Assembly: GCA_036924085.1 (NCBI GenBank)
Contig: JAVGWX010000006.1
Coordinates: forward strand, 38,746,445 to 38,810,444
Direction of reading: 5' to 3'
Origin: Ariolimax columbianus
Taxonomy: Eukaryota > Mollusca > Gastropoda > Stylommatophora > Arionidae
DNA length: 64,000 bases
The notes under the pieces are model-generated. The model was not told where the DNA came from. It worked only from the letters and a program-made list of their open reading frames with translations, and searched no databases. How positions within the stretch are numbered: the stretch's first letter is position 1; each line of letters starts with the position of its first letter. This document shows, piece by piece, positions 1-10,689 of the stretch. A program made the position numbers and the translations under genes.

Positions 1-116
1 TCCCCATCACCACCACCGACCGTGGAAATGTCCTCCTTTTATCATCCCAATGGGTCGAAAAATCAGAAAATATCTTTTTGTAAAATGATGTGGACACCCA
101 TGTAATATCTTCAAAA

Positions 117-117
<1 letters not shown>

Positions 118-163
<46 letters not shown>
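118..163. repeat. (TA)n microsatellite with short (TG)n lead
   Basis: About 46 bp of alternating TG then TA. A second TA run lies 150 bp downstream, so a short unique segment is bracketed by two TA tracts. Confidence 0.95.
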
Positions 164-166
<3 letters not shown>

Positions 167-315
167 TTCAACTTTCTGCTGAGGAAACTATGAGTCAGAG
201 GATAATGAAATTTTGCAAACTTGACGGCTGGTATGTGTTGTTTACACCAGAAATGACGTCATCATACGAATGTTCACTTGTTTCAGTTTGGTGCGGATTC
301 ATTTGAACAAGCCTC

Positions 316-357
<42 letters not shown>

Positions 358-358
358 T
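316..358. repeat. (TA)n microsatellite
   Basis: A nearly pure TA tract of about 40 bp that grades into very AT-rich sequence (to about 415). Confidence 0.95.
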
Positions 359-359
359 A

Positions 360-1140
360 ATTGTTTTTTTAAATTTAAATTTTTTAAAAATAATTATAAT
401 ATCTAATTTTTATTTAATGACACGCGCTTGCAGCTCTGCTACATTGTAGGCGAACCAGCAGAAAAGTGAATTACATCATTTACCGGTTTTGTGTTAGCTT
501 TTTGAAATTAGGTGACATCTAATTTTAGGGAGAGATAATGGGAAGCTAAATGTTATCACATTTGTAAGACAAACTTAGACAGTGAATAATTTGGTGATAT
601 GATTCGCGTAGTTACCGATGTGTGTTCCTATCTGTTACTTAAATACAAACTAAGAAACGTGACTGTCTGCTTCTATTATTTCGACTCCACGTGTTGTATT
701 GTTAGCAGACATGTTGAATTAAAATGGATATTCAAAATGTTGACTTTGCAGATTTGTGACAGGTAGAAACAAGTTTTGAAATTTAAAAAAAAAACTAAAA
801 TTGTAAAATACCAGTTTCGTTATCTATATCAGCGTTGTGCCATTTTCATTCCGCTGATTCGGAGGACGTCAGGTCAACGTGGCAAGAAAACGATTTCAGC
901 AATGCTGCATTTCTTAAATTTGAATAATGTGAGCCGTTTTTGTATGTTATTAACCATTTTTTTCTAGAAGAAACTTAAATCGTATTATTACATTCATTTT
1001 TATATGAAAGGGGAGAAATAGTGGCAACACTGTAACGTACTATATTTATAGGTTAGGTATGTGACTGACAGCCACGCCCTATACAAACGATATGCCATTA
1101 AATAAATATCTCTATATCTATTGGTGCAATAGGAGCGAGC
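360..1140. other. AT-rich non-coding stretch, nothing recognised
   Basis: No reading frame with recognisable protein similarity, no tRNA-like boxes and no tandem structure were seen. The only open frames are short and of low complexity. Confidence 0.6.
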
Positions 1141-1148
1141 CACAATTA

Positions 1149-1755
1149 TTTTAATTCTTATTATCATTATTAGTATTATTATTATGTATTTAAGCTATTA
1201 TCATTGGCATTATTAATATAATTATAATTTATATTATTATTTTTGTTAATAATAATTATTTTTACTATTATTACAATTATTATAAACCCTACTTGGTGTT
1301 ATTACGATTATTATTATTAGAAATATTATTATTATTATCAATATTATTATCACTACTATTATTATTATTATTATTGGTATTATTATTATTCATATTAAAA
1401 TTACTATTGCTATATTATTATTATGTTTACTGTCACCACTGTCATTTTACTATTACTACAATTATTATCACTATTAGTATTAATATTATTATTATTGTTA
1501 CTACTAGTACTAACTTACTACTATTATTAGTTGTATTATTACCATTATTATTGCTACTTTTATTATTATTACTATTACTACTATGACTATTGCTATTACT
1601 TTTTGAACTATTTTTGCTGCTACTATTATTACTAATATTGTTACTGTTATTATAGCAATAACATTAGGATACCCCACGCACAACACTCTGTACTATATGC
1701 ATGGAAGACGATTATTGTTATCTTATTATTGCATTATTGTTTTTATTTTATTATT
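1149..1755. repeat. Imperfect (ATT)n / (TTA)n tract
   Basis: About 600 bp dominated by ATT/TTA triplets with scattered TAC, TGT and CAC substitutions. The plus strand shows a poly-leucine open frame here that is only a by-product of TTA triplets. It looks like an old, heavily mutated trinucleotide microsatellite. Non-LTR LINE 3' ends in this window also end in ATT repeats (see 44560-44790), so it could have begun as such a tail; that is inference. Confidence 0.85.
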
Positions 1756-2107
1756 ATTGTTGTTATTATCGGTATCTGCTTAGATCGTTTATTTCGGATT
1801 TATTGTGTCATTCAACGTTCTGCCTTTTCGGTAAGTAAAATATATAACTGCCATGGATTCTTGCTTCCGATTATGAACGTTTCTGGCAGCTTATGGGTCA
1901 TTGCACCTTTTGCTTACAGCCATGCTCAACGTCTAAGACGATGTCTTCTTCTTTGTTTTTCTTCCTCTTATTCTTTAATTTGTGTTCTTGTCTCCTTTGT
2001 GATCCTTATGAAAAATTGGGTATCAAAGCGTTTGCGTGAGCACTAGCAGTGATGTGATTTAGTAGAAAGTTTCCGTGACACTTCGTTTTAAATTATTAAT
2101 TTTGGTA
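1756..2107. other. Unassigned sequence left of a SINE-B
   Basis: Contains one 105-codon plus-strand open frame without any motif I recognise. No repeat structure was seen. Confidence 0.4.
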
Positions 2108-2502
2108 TTAAGATGCTGAGCAGCGCAGCGGTTAACGACCTATAGCTGACTGCTAACGTCAGGGCCGGCGAACCAGAGCTGCAAAAACTCTTCTACACAT
2201 CCACGCGGGGATCCTGGATAACAGACTGCAACAGAGTAGACTGGCTGAGTAGAAGGAATCGAAAAGGGAAGGCAACCCGGTACTCAAAAATGCTATGCTC
2301 AAGTCGGACGTGTCACGACCGAAAGGTGCAAATTTTACAGCCAAGTTTTAAACTACGACATAACGTATTCCGTTCTGCTGCTTGCAAAGCTCATTTCGTG
2401 GCTTGGTAGGGGGAGATTGAGAACGAAGAAGAAGAAGAAGAAGAAGAAGAAGAAGAAGAGAAGAAGAAGAAGAAGAAGAAGAAGAAGAAGAAGAAGAAGA
2501 AA
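2108..2502 (+). mobile_element. SINE-B copy with (GAA)n tail
   Basis: This matches the other SINE-B copies from the 5' AAGATGCTGAGCAGC to the 3' GAGATTGAGAACGAA, then runs into about 75 bp of GAA repeats (2428-2502). The family is about 360 bp and present about eight times in this window. Its boundaries are fixed by target-site duplications at 20294-20658 and 57635-57994. It has no coding capacity. I cannot find a convincing A/B-box pair, so its RNA origin is undetermined. Confidence 0.85.
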
Positions 2503-2607
2503 TTATGACTTCACTGGGACACGAATCAATATTTGGGTCAATGTTGTATTGACATTGACTGTTGTATTTTTCAGTTTTTCTTAATGCACGATTATTCTTT
2601 CATTTTC

Positions 2608-2662
2608 CACACACACACACACACATACACACACACACATACACACACACACACATACACAA
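2608..2662. repeat. (CA)n microsatellite with ACACATAC interruptions
   Basis: CA dinucleotides broken at regular intervals by CATA. Confidence 0.95.
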
Positions 2663-2869
2663 TGGGTTTTTTTCTTTTATAACATCATTAAACGATTGAA
2701 ATGGTCCCATTCTTTATCCCTATGGTCATACAGATGTATGATAAGAAGACTTACGAGAGAAAATATAATTTCAACTGTGTAATGGTAACACAATAGCTAA
2801 CTAATTTCAGCGGTAAGCAGATGCAGCGAAGATCAAAACATCTTTGTAAACATTAACAAAACAGAGATA

Positions 2870-3500
2870 ATGACCACAGACAAAACAAAAGTCAACATAA
2901 AGTCAAATTCGAGGGTGTGGGAAAAGAACAGGTATGAACTTCGAGTATCAGGGCTCCAGAATTGGCAGCAATGGCGTCTGCTAAAAGGAAATCAGAAGGA
3001 GATTGGTAATGGCAATGCAGAGGCAACAATACCTGCGGAAACTGGGAGAATACCAGCAAACCAACAGAAGTCAAAATTTTGAAGACCTGTGTTTTTTTCC
3101 CTGGCAGCATATTGCTGCGAAACAGGGACAGTTACCCACACCTCAAGGAAGAGGCCTTCGAGTCAAAATGTTATAGAAATGTCCTCAGAATACCATGAAC
3201 AGAAAAATGATGCAGATATTCGACAGTTGGGCATAGAGGAGAACTGGTTCATAAATTCCATCATGACCAGAAAATTAAAATACTTTGGTCACATAAAAAG
3301 ACACACCGGTCTTGAGAGAACGGTAATGGAGGTATGGTGCCTGCAAAAGAGGTAGAGTCAGACTTAGAAGACGATGGCACCAAGATAACAAGGAATGTTT
3401 GGGCATGACTCTGGACGAGGCTAGAGATTTGGCAAGCGATTGAGTTTTATTTCAGACGGACTGTGATGGGAGAGATATTCTACAAAGAACATGGTACAAG
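2870..3500 (+). mobile_element. LINE C-terminal fragment, family 1, frameshifted
   Basis: Read across frames, the plus strand gives FEYQGSRIGSNGVC, a stop, then KEIRRRLVMAMQ, followed by a stretch equivalent to KILKTCVFPVAAYGCES and later RQLGIEENWFINSIMTRK and KYFGHIKRHTGLERTVME. This is the conserved region after the reverse-transcriptase thumb of many animal non-LTR elements (…KYLGS…YGCE.W…WFGH…). The better preserved relative is at 10145-10565. Several frameshifts and stops show it is dead. The catalytic RT part is absent, as expected for a 5'-truncated copy. Confidence 0.85.
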
Positions 3501-3895
3501 ATGAGTAGTAATAACGAGTAATGAGAAATAATATGTTTTCATTGTTAGTTTTGAAAAAGTATCCATTGTTCACTCCTTCAACAGCAGGCAGTGTTTTCGT
3601 TATAACAGTAATATGTTTGTTCCGTACAACATCTTGGCATCAAGATTGGATACATCCATTTCATTGACTTTTCCAGTAATGAATTTAGCAGTAACATGTT
3701 GTACATGTAAGCCTGATAGTGCCAATAACTTGCTTGCTTAGTCACTCCTCATCTACCATGAGATATAGAGGTTTGCCAGAGGGAAAGCCAAACTGTTCTA
3801 TCCGCTGTCTATCTCATTGCCTCGTTCCAATCTGCCGCCCCTCCTCCTCCCTCCCCCCCCCCCCGGGCACTATAGTATGTTGTCTTCCCAACGTA
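3501..3895. other. Unassigned spacer with short C-tract
   Basis: No coding or repeat signal apart from a cytosine run (about 3853-3864). Confidence 0.5.
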
Positions 3896-4500
3896 CTTTG
3901 GAACGTCTGGGGTTCTGCATATTTGACAGTTTGCCTCCCATGACCGCCTTGGTATCGCATCTTCGTCCATTCTAGACATTACCAAACCACTGCAGTTAAG
4001 ACCGTTCCATTTGCGTTTGCATGGTTGGGCTTTGGGATTGTTACGTATTGTCTTGTCATTGATCTAATTCCTTTTAGTCACCTGGACCACTTTTCTTAGG
4101 TACCTCATTTCTGAAGTTTGTAGTTGCCTTTCTTGGTCTGTAGTCATTGCCAATGACTCACATCCATATGTCAGGATAGGCACATAGGTTGCGCTGTATA
4201 CATCAAATTGTCCTGCTTATTTCTTTTGCTGAGGAATCCTCTGTTTAGGACATGTGAAAGTCTACCAGCAGATGCCCTTCGTGCGGTTAACTCTTCTTTG
4301 ATTCCTTTCCTGCTGTCTATTACCACTCCTAGATATTTAAAGTGGCTGACCTGCTCCAATGGATGTCTTCACAGGGTTATCTGATGTCTCTTCTCGTCTC
4401 TTGCAATCACCATGGCTTTCAATTTGGAGTTGCTGATGTGCATTTCTCTCTTCTTAGTGTCAATCGCAACTCTGTCAAACTTGCTTTTGCTGTTCGAAGC
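3896..4500 (-). mobile_element. LINE C-terminal fragment, family 2
   Basis: On the minus strand 4359-4171 reads EQVSHFKYLGVVIDSRKG… and EELTARRASAGRL, continuing after a frameshift into PILTYGCESLAMTTDQE and MRYLRKVVQVTKRN. This is the same post-RT region as in other LINE fragments here (FKYLG … YGCE … RKV). Multiple frame breaks make it a pseudogene fragment without catalytic motifs. Confidence 0.85.
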
Positions 4501-4869
4501 TACTCGTCCTTAGTTCAGTTAAGTTTACTAGTTCACCACTTACAGCCGATCTATTGGCGTGTAAACTTTCCTTCAGTGCTACAGAGCTGATTTATTGGCA
4601 TGTGAACTTTCTTACAAAGCAACAAAGCTGATATATTTGCTTGTGAACTTTCTTACAATGCTACAGAGTCATCTATTGGCTTGTGGACTTTCTTACAATG
4701 ATACAAAGCCGATATATTGACTCGAACTATTATCATACTAATATTTGAAAGTTCCCTATCAACAACTTTTCATAAATGTATCAATGCTTCCTACTAGAAG
4801 TTTAACATTTCAAAAATAAATGTGTCCAGAAGTCCAAATATTCCAGAGTGAATGTATTAAATTATAAGG

Positions 4870-5140
4870 ATTTTTTTGGGTTTTTTTTGTTTGGGTTTTT
4901 GCATCGTGTTGCAGTGGCTTCTTTTACATCTCTAGGCGTGTTTAAGAAGGTGGACCGTAGACTTCCTAGCTGTAGTGTAATGTGAGGCTTTTTAGTACTC
5001 TCACCACTATGGTGATGGAGGTATCGATCCCAACCTCGATGGCCTGACTGCTATGACACAGCCGGTTTCCAGGGACACGTGAGGTGAGGGTTTTGATCAG
5101 TATGTTTTCACTTGACCCTGGTTACTCCTCGCTCACAAAA
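4870..5140 (-). mobile_element. Interspersed repeat G, SINE-like, single-copy internal unit
   Basis: Homologous to 13050-13290: both share the phrases for CTGTAGTG.AAT.TGAGGCTT, the GACACAGCC block and TTTTGATCAGTATGTTT. On the minus strand GGTTGGGATCGATACC resembles a tRNA B box, so a tRNA-derived head is possible. The 46-bp unit that is amplified at 13245-13800 occurs here once (about 5085-5135). Confidence 0.65.
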
Positions 5141-5372
5141 CTCGCATTTACGGCGCCGTGGTTTAATCTTTGCTACCTATTTACTAGTTCGAAATTCAGA
5201 CGAGTAAAATGTACGTTTGTCTGTAATCATTGAGTAGTATGAGAATTAATCCTCAAGATAGATCTCGGCCAAACAGATTGGATTATTGGCGTCAATTGGT
5301 GAAGGACTTCGTGGGGAAGAAGGATTAGCATTATTGTTTGATGGTTTGAGGTTTATGGTAGAAGCTACTTTC
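5141..5372. other. Unassigned spacer before 26-bp array
   Basis: No features seen. Confidence 0.5.
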
Positions 5373-5990
5373 AGCAAGGAGTGAGAGAAGGTAAAGTCAT
5401 TAAAGAGTGAGAGAAGGTACAGTCACTGAAGAATGAGAGAAGGTACATTAAATGAAGAATAAGAGAAGGTACAGTCAATGAAGATTGAGAGAAGATACAG
5501 TCACTGAGGAATGAGAGAAGGTACATTAAAGGAAGAATGAGAGAAGGTACAGTCAATGAAGATTGAGAGAAGATACAGTCACTGAGGAATGAGAGAAGGT
5601 GCAGTTACTGGGGAATAAGAGAAGATACAGTCGCTGAGGAATGAGAGAAGATATAGTTACTGAGGAATGAGAGAATGTATAGTTACTGAGCAATGAGAGA
5701 AGGTACAGTCAATGAAGAATGAGAGAAGGTACAGTCACTGAGGAATAAGAGAAGGTACAGTCACTGAAGAATGGGAGAAGATACAGTCACTGAGGAATGA
5801 GAGAAGGTACAGTCACCGAGGAATAAGAGAAGGTACAGTCACTGAAGAATGGGAGAAGATACAGTCACTGAGGAATGAGAGAAGGTACAGTCACCGAGGA
5901 ATAAGAAAAGGTACAGTCAATGAAGAAGGAGAGAAGGTACAGTCACTGAAGAAAGGGAGAAGATACAGTCACTGAGGAATGAGACAAGAT
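5373..5990. repeat. 26-bp minisatellite, about 23 units
   Basis: The tandem unit reads GAATGAGAGAAGGTACAG followed by TCACTGAG, with substitutions such as AAGATACAG and AATGAAGA. Around 5750-5900 three-unit blocks (78 bp) repeat almost exactly, so the array has local higher-order structure. Because 26 is not a multiple of three, no long frame stays open through it. Confidence 0.95.
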
Positions 5991-6109
5991 AGGCTAATTG
6001 GATGAGCACATAAACAATAAATATACCCACGCACACGCAAGGAAGAAAGCTAGTTCTTTGTTCTCGTGTGTTACCTGTGATGTGTTCACGTTTCTGAATG
6101 TCAATATTA

Positions 6110-6485
6110 CGTATTAGTTGGTTGAGTAATTGATTGATAGGTGCATGGTTGAACGACTGATTGATCGGTGCTTTGTTTCATAAAGAAATAGTTTGATTTA
6201 TCGTAAGAGCTATTGATTGGTTGATTGATTTAACACTTGTTGGTTGGTTTGTTATCAGATACGTTTGATGGTTTGGTTGCTTGATTTGTTGTGTTGCTAG
6301 TTGATGGGGTGATTGTTCGTATTTGGGTAGAGTGATGGTTTGTTTGTTGGTAAATTTGTGGGTTGGTTTAGTTGTCAATTTGTTTGTTGGCAATTGGGTA
6401 GTTAAGTAGATTGGTTTGCTGTATTTGTGGCTCATTGGCATTTTGGTTTATAAGCTGGTAGGTAGTCTATTGATAGATAGGTAGG
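6110..6485. repeat. Degenerate GATTG/GGTT-rich simple repeat
   Basis: Dense TTGATTGG / GGTTTGTTGG words without strict period. It appears to be the decayed left flank of the 24-bp minisatellite at 6885-7755, from which it is now separated by a SINE-A insertion. Confidence 0.7.
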
Positions 6486-6489
6486 TTGG

Positions 6490-6850
6490 TAGGTTAAGTA
6501 TTTGGGTGGCCGGAGAGCCAGACTGTCGGGAGTTCGAATCACGGTGAGGACCGGAATTTTTCCACGCGAATCTTCTTGTACAGATTCCCCTGATTTCTGG
6601 GTTGTTAGATCGGACTCCCGTGTTCAGTGTCAAGTATGTTAAAAATCCATTGGCAGTTAGAAATCGAAAATAGTAGGCTCGGAAAAAAATTAAAATTCTA
6701 GTTAAAAATCTACCCAAATTATATCTACCTCCCTTCAGGCCTAGTAAGTCGCAGGAAGTTTAAAATACCTACTACGGATAGCCGATGCCTTCAGCTACGT
6801 GGCAACAGACGTTAACATGCCTGTTTGAATACAAAGATTCCAAGTGTCTA
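6490..6850 (+). mobile_element. SINE-A copy (tail type 2)
   Basis: The tRNA-like head contains the B box GAGTTCGAATCAC at about 6530. The body follows: a block reading ATCGGACTCCCGTGTTC, then a segment equivalent to GTTAAAAATCC, then the tail block ending near GCCTGTTTGAATAC. The same order is seen in reverse at 9620-10035, 17150-17485, 23170-23545 and 39995-40342. Noncoding, presumably once transcribed by RNA polymerase III and mobilised by a LINE. It sits within the TTGG-rich repeat zone. Confidence 0.85.
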
Positions 6851-6884
6851 ATTATGGTTAGTGAGTTTGTTGTCTTTTGGGTTT

Positions 6885-7757
6885 GTTGGTGGGGTAGTGG
6901 ATAGGTTTGTTGGTGGGGTAGTTGATAGGTTTGTTGGTGGGGTAGTTCCTAGGTTTGTTGGTGGGTTAGTTGATAGGTTTGTTGGTGGGGTAGTTGATAG
7001 GTTTGTTGGTGGGGTAGTTGATAGGTTTGTTGGTGCGGTAGTTGAAAGGTTTGTTGGTGGGGTAGTTTATAGGTTTGTTGGTTGGGTAGTTGATAGGTTT
7101 GTCGGTGGGGTAGTTGATAGGTTTGTTGGTAGGGTAGTTGATAGGTTTGTTGGTGGGGTAATTTATAGGTCTGTTGGTGGGGTAGTTGATAGGTTTTTTG
7201 GTGGGGTAGTTGATAGGTTTGTTGGTGGGGTAGTTGATGGTTTGTTGGTAGGGTAGTTGATAGGTTTGTTGGTGTGGTAGTTGATAGGTTTGTTGGTGGG
7301 GTAGTTGAAAGGTTTGTTGGTGGGGTAGTTGATAGGTTTGTTGGTGGGGTAGTTGAAAGGTTTGTTGGTGGGGTAGTTGATAGGTTTGTTGGTGGGGTAG
7401 TTGAAAGGTTTGTTGGGGGGGGGGTAGTTGAAAGGTTTGTTGGTGGGGTAGTTGCTAGGTTTGTTGGTGGGGTAGTTGATAGGTTTGTTGGTGGGGTAGT
7501 CGATAGGTTTGTTGGTGGGGTAGTTGATAGGTTTGTTGGTGGGTTAGTTGTTAGGTTTGTTGGTGGGGTAGTTGATAGGTTTGTTGGTGGGGTAGTTGAT
7601 AGGTTTGTTGATGGGGTAGTTGATAGGTTTGTCGGTGGGATAGTTGATAGGTTTGTTGGTGGGGTAGTTGATAGGTTTATTGGTGGGGTAGTTGATAGGT
7701 TTGTTGGTGGGGTAGTTGATAGGTTTGTTGGTGGGGTAGTTGATTGGTTTGTTGGCA
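6885..7757. repeat. 24-bp minisatellite, about 36 units
   Basis: The unit is ATAGGTTTGTTGGTGGGGTA plus GTTG. Since 24 is divisible by three and the unit lacks stops in several frames, both strands carry long open frames: plus reads repeated RFVGGVVD, minus repeated TNLSTTPP. One GGGG-to-GGGGGGGG expansion near 7415 shifts frame. There is no start context, no signal peptide and no sequence outside the repeat, so I treat it as a satellite rather than a gene. Confidence 0.95.
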
Positions 7758-8324
7758 CACGAATATGTAAGTTGATCATCTGTAGAGCGGCTCACGGCTA
7801 ACTAGGTTGATGAATGCGTTGGCAGGATCATTGCCTAGTAAATAAGTTGGCTGATTGTTTGTTTGATTGGCATGTTGGTAGGTAGGCTGTTCTTTTATTT
7901 ATATTGTTGACATGGATGGTTATGTTGATTAGTAGATTAGCACGTTGGTAGGTTGTTTGGTTCATTTTTTGTTATTCCGAACAGACTGGTTGCTTAGATG
8001 ATAGTCAAGTCAAGATGTTGACCGGTTGGCTAATTGGCTGATTGGTGGATATTTAGTGAATGGTTCGGTGTGTAGGTTGGCTTTTTTACTGGTTCAAGCC
8101 TTATGTATCCGCGTTCTACTTTCTGACACGAGCCGAGAATGGGGCTAAAGTCACAACAAAACATAGAATGTCATATCCTGTTCTTAGTTTGCCTGTCAAC
8201 CCAAACAATAACTTTTGTTTTGTTCCATTTGTTTACACTTCCGTTTTCTTAGAAGCGTGTGTGTGAAGAATCTGCTGAACTGGTAAATAACAGTTCAAAA
8301 CCTTCCTAACTTTGTTGTTATGTA
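7758..8324. other. Unassigned sequence with decaying TTGG-rich left part
   Basis: Up to about 8060 it retains TTGGTTG/GATTG words like the neighbouring minisatellite. Beyond that nothing recognisable was found. Confidence 0.5.
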
Positions 8325-8570
8325 ATCACGAGAAGCTGATTAGGCGCAGTTGCAGAGCATTTGCTTTTCATGGCAAAGGCACGGGGTTCAACTTGCACTA
8401 CCGGCAGCTGTAAATGGGTACCTGACTTACGGTTAGTGAAGGAAAATGCATCGATGAAGGAAACTGGGTACTCCACCTCGCAGCTTAGTATACTGAAGTC
8501 TCTCACACTTCATTCCTGGCCAGCGGTTGCTGAAGGAATTCCTTTACCTATGTATTTACGTGAAATATTC
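8325..8570 (+). mobile_element. SINE-C, tRNA-headed
   Basis: The head AGTTGCAGAGCATTTGC … GGGGTTCAACTTGC resembles A and B boxes of a tRNA gene. It is followed by GCAGCTGTAAATGGGTACCT, shared in diverged form with 28545-28700 (GCAGACGAATG … CAGCTGTAAATTTATACCT). Short noncoding element. Confidence 0.7.
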
Positions 8571-8689
8571 TGAACTTTACGGAATGTTGACCTCCAAAAT
8601 TGCTAAATGTCCATGTGGATCAATAATCCCTTATTAAGTAGGAAAGAACAAGACAACTTCACTACCATTCATTTCATTAAGGGCAATTA

Positions 8690-8935
8690 AGGACAGCGTG
8701 TGGCTGAACGGTTTGGGTGCTTTACTTCTGAGCAAGTAGACCCGGGTTTAGAGCATCGATAAGATGGATGTTTCTTTATATCGGGGTAAAATAGACACAT
8801 GATGTACACTTCGTGGTGACTGCAAGGGTAGCCACCTTTATTCGGCAGTCATATAAATCATACGGTGGACCCACAGTAATTGGAATAAACACCATAATCA
8901 AATTTCTTTCTCGTTATGAGAGCAATGAAAAGTTA
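8690..8935 (+). mobile_element. SINE-like element with tRNA-type head
   Basis: GTGTGGCTGAACGGTTTGGG and, 35 bp on, GACCCGGGTTTAGAGC resemble A and B boxes. The downstream body has no second copy that I could find in this window, so family membership is unknown. Confidence 0.5.
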
Positions 8936-9049
8936 TGAATGAATAGTTGTCCAGCTGAAGGAAACCGTGTGTGTCGGGCAGAAAGACGCAGATATCTCAA
9001 TCTCAATGTAAACTGTGATACAACGTAATAACGTCCTTATCATGACGAA

Positions 9050-9245
9050 CTTTGAAGAAGATGAAGATTCGGATGAAGATGGCGGCAATGAAGAAGAAGA
9101 AGAAAAATAACAAGAGAAGAACAAGAGAAGAAGAAGAAAAATAATAAGAAGACTACGAACAATCAGAAGACAAAAGAAGAAGAGAAGAAGAAGAAGAAGA
9201 AGAAGAAGAAGAAGAAGAAGAAGAAGAAAAAGAAGAAGAAGAAAA
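9050..9245. repeat. (GAA)n-rich purine tract
   Basis: Roughly 200 bp of GAA with AAT, GAT and ACA interruptions, pure over 9179-9240. Several GAA tracts in this window are 3' tails of retroelements; here I see no clear donor element to the left. Confidence 0.9.
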
Positions 9246-9610
9246 GAATAAAGCGAAACCCGGATACTGATACCTCGTATCAGCTAATCTGATCTAGTCT
9301 AGGCAAAGGCCTGCTTGTTCATACCACTCAAGTTTCGCATTTGTAATGGCCTTGACAAATGCATTACTCACTGAAAACCTCACAACAAAAAAACCAAGCT
9401 CTTATAATTGATGACTATAAGATGATATAATGATGTCAATTACACAAAATATAAGCACTTAAAGTTGGCGTCTCATTTAATACATGTTTTTTGTTGTTGT
9501 TTTTTTAAATCTTAAAGATCTGACGAGTGTTATATTGCATTTAGAAATATGTCCCCGTGGAATTTATACACTTTCATAATAATTCATTAACTTATAAACT
9601 TGAATAAAAT
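9246..9610. other. Unassigned AT-rich spacer
   Basis: No feature seen. Confidence 0.5.
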
Positions 9611-9617
9611 TGACTTA

Positions 9618-10035
9618 ACTTAACGTCCTTTATACTGATTTAGAAGACACTGCAGATGTAAATAAATATAGCCAGTGTTTTGTAGGGTGGTTATTTTGAC
9701 CGATGTGCGAGTCCATCTTAATAGACTCAAATACTTGAGCTAAGTAGATCTGCAGCCATTTATAGCTGCTCTTAACAACCTGGGAAAAGATACAAATAAC
9801 TTGAGTAGATTTTCAATTTGAATTCTGTCCGGGCAGCGGCCGTTTAGCTTACTGTTTTCGATTTCCAAATGCCAAGGAATTTGTAACGTGCTCGACACTG
9901 CACACGGGAGTCCGATCTCACTACCCAGAGATAATGAGAAATTTTACTAGAAGATCCACGAGAAAAAAAAATTCCGGTGTCGGCGTGATTCGAACCCGCA
10001 ACCTCCGGCACCCGAGACCACTGAGTACCCATGTG
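9618..10035 (-). mobile_element. SINE-A copy (tail type 1, LINE-like tail)
   Basis: On the minus strand the element starts with a tRNA-like head (B box GGGTTCGAATCACGCC near 9990). It continues through the block ATCGGACTCCCGTGT and ends in TTCTAAATCAGTATAAAGGA then CGTTAAGTTAAG at the left edge. This tail matches the 3' end of the LINE at 56450-57430. It is about 415 bp, longer than tail-2 copies because of an extra middle segment shared only with 17150-17485. Confidence 0.85.
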
Positions 10036-10144
10036 CTTCTATTTTCATAACGATTTGAATGTGTTATGCAGAAATGATAATATCAAACCAGTTCACTGTC
10101 AGGATGAACAGGAAAGGCGAAAGAAATTACAAAATAATAAAAGT

Positions 10145-10565
10145 AAGTCTTTAGAGCCTGTGTTTTTCCTGTGGCAGCTTATGGCTGCGAATCATGGACG
10201 ATAACCAAACATTCCAGACAAAGAATCGAATCATTCGAGTCAAAATGTTACAGAAAGATCATCAGAATACCCTGGACAGAGAAAAAGACAAATGTAGACA
10301 TTCGGCAAAAGTTGAACATTAAGGATAAATTGTTTATCATTTCCATTTTGACTAGAACATACAATCACATCAAGAGACACAACGGTTTCGAGAGAACAGT
10401 GATGGAAGGCGTGGTGCCAGGTAAAAGAGGAAGGGGCAGACCAAGAAGACGATGGCACAAAGATATCCAGGAATGTCTGGGAATGACTGCTGTGGCGGAG
10501 GCTGGAGTTTTGGCAAGATGTGACAGACTGTGATGGGAGCGATGTTTTATAAAGGACATGCTACA
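10145..10565 (+). mobile_element. LINE C-terminal fragment, family 1 (best copy)
   Basis: 120 codons from 10171 stay open and read MAAYGCESWTITKHSRQRIE, FESKCYRKIIRIPW, then YNHIKRHNGFERTVMEG and GKRGRGRPRRRWHKDIQE. This is the conserved tail domain found after the RT of many metazoan non-LTR retrotransposons. Copies of the same family occur at 2870-3500 and 25100-25770. It is a 5'-truncated remnant without RT or endonuclease and with no sign of host-gene function. Confidence 0.9.
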
Positions 10566-10689
10566 TGATGATGCAGAACGATTATGTAGGCTGTCTTCTT
10601 TCTTATTTTCATGAGGCCTATAGTTATCGTTACACACAGTACATTTTATAGTACTTCCGTTAAATGATGGTGCATTAAGAGCAGCATCT

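Noticed and set aside
1293..1586. Leucine-rich hydrophobic 97-codon frame suggesting a membrane protein
   Set aside because: Direct translation of TTA/ATT triplets.
6861..7801. Octapeptide-repeat proteins (RFVGGVVD; TNLSTTPP) resembling structural or adhesive repeat proteins
   Set aside because: Same reasoning for the 24-bp array: both strands are open and no signal peptide or non-repeat part is present.
10171..10533. Host gene of 120 codons
   Set aside because: The tail domain is shared with several other broken copies in the window and is characteristic of non-LTR elements.
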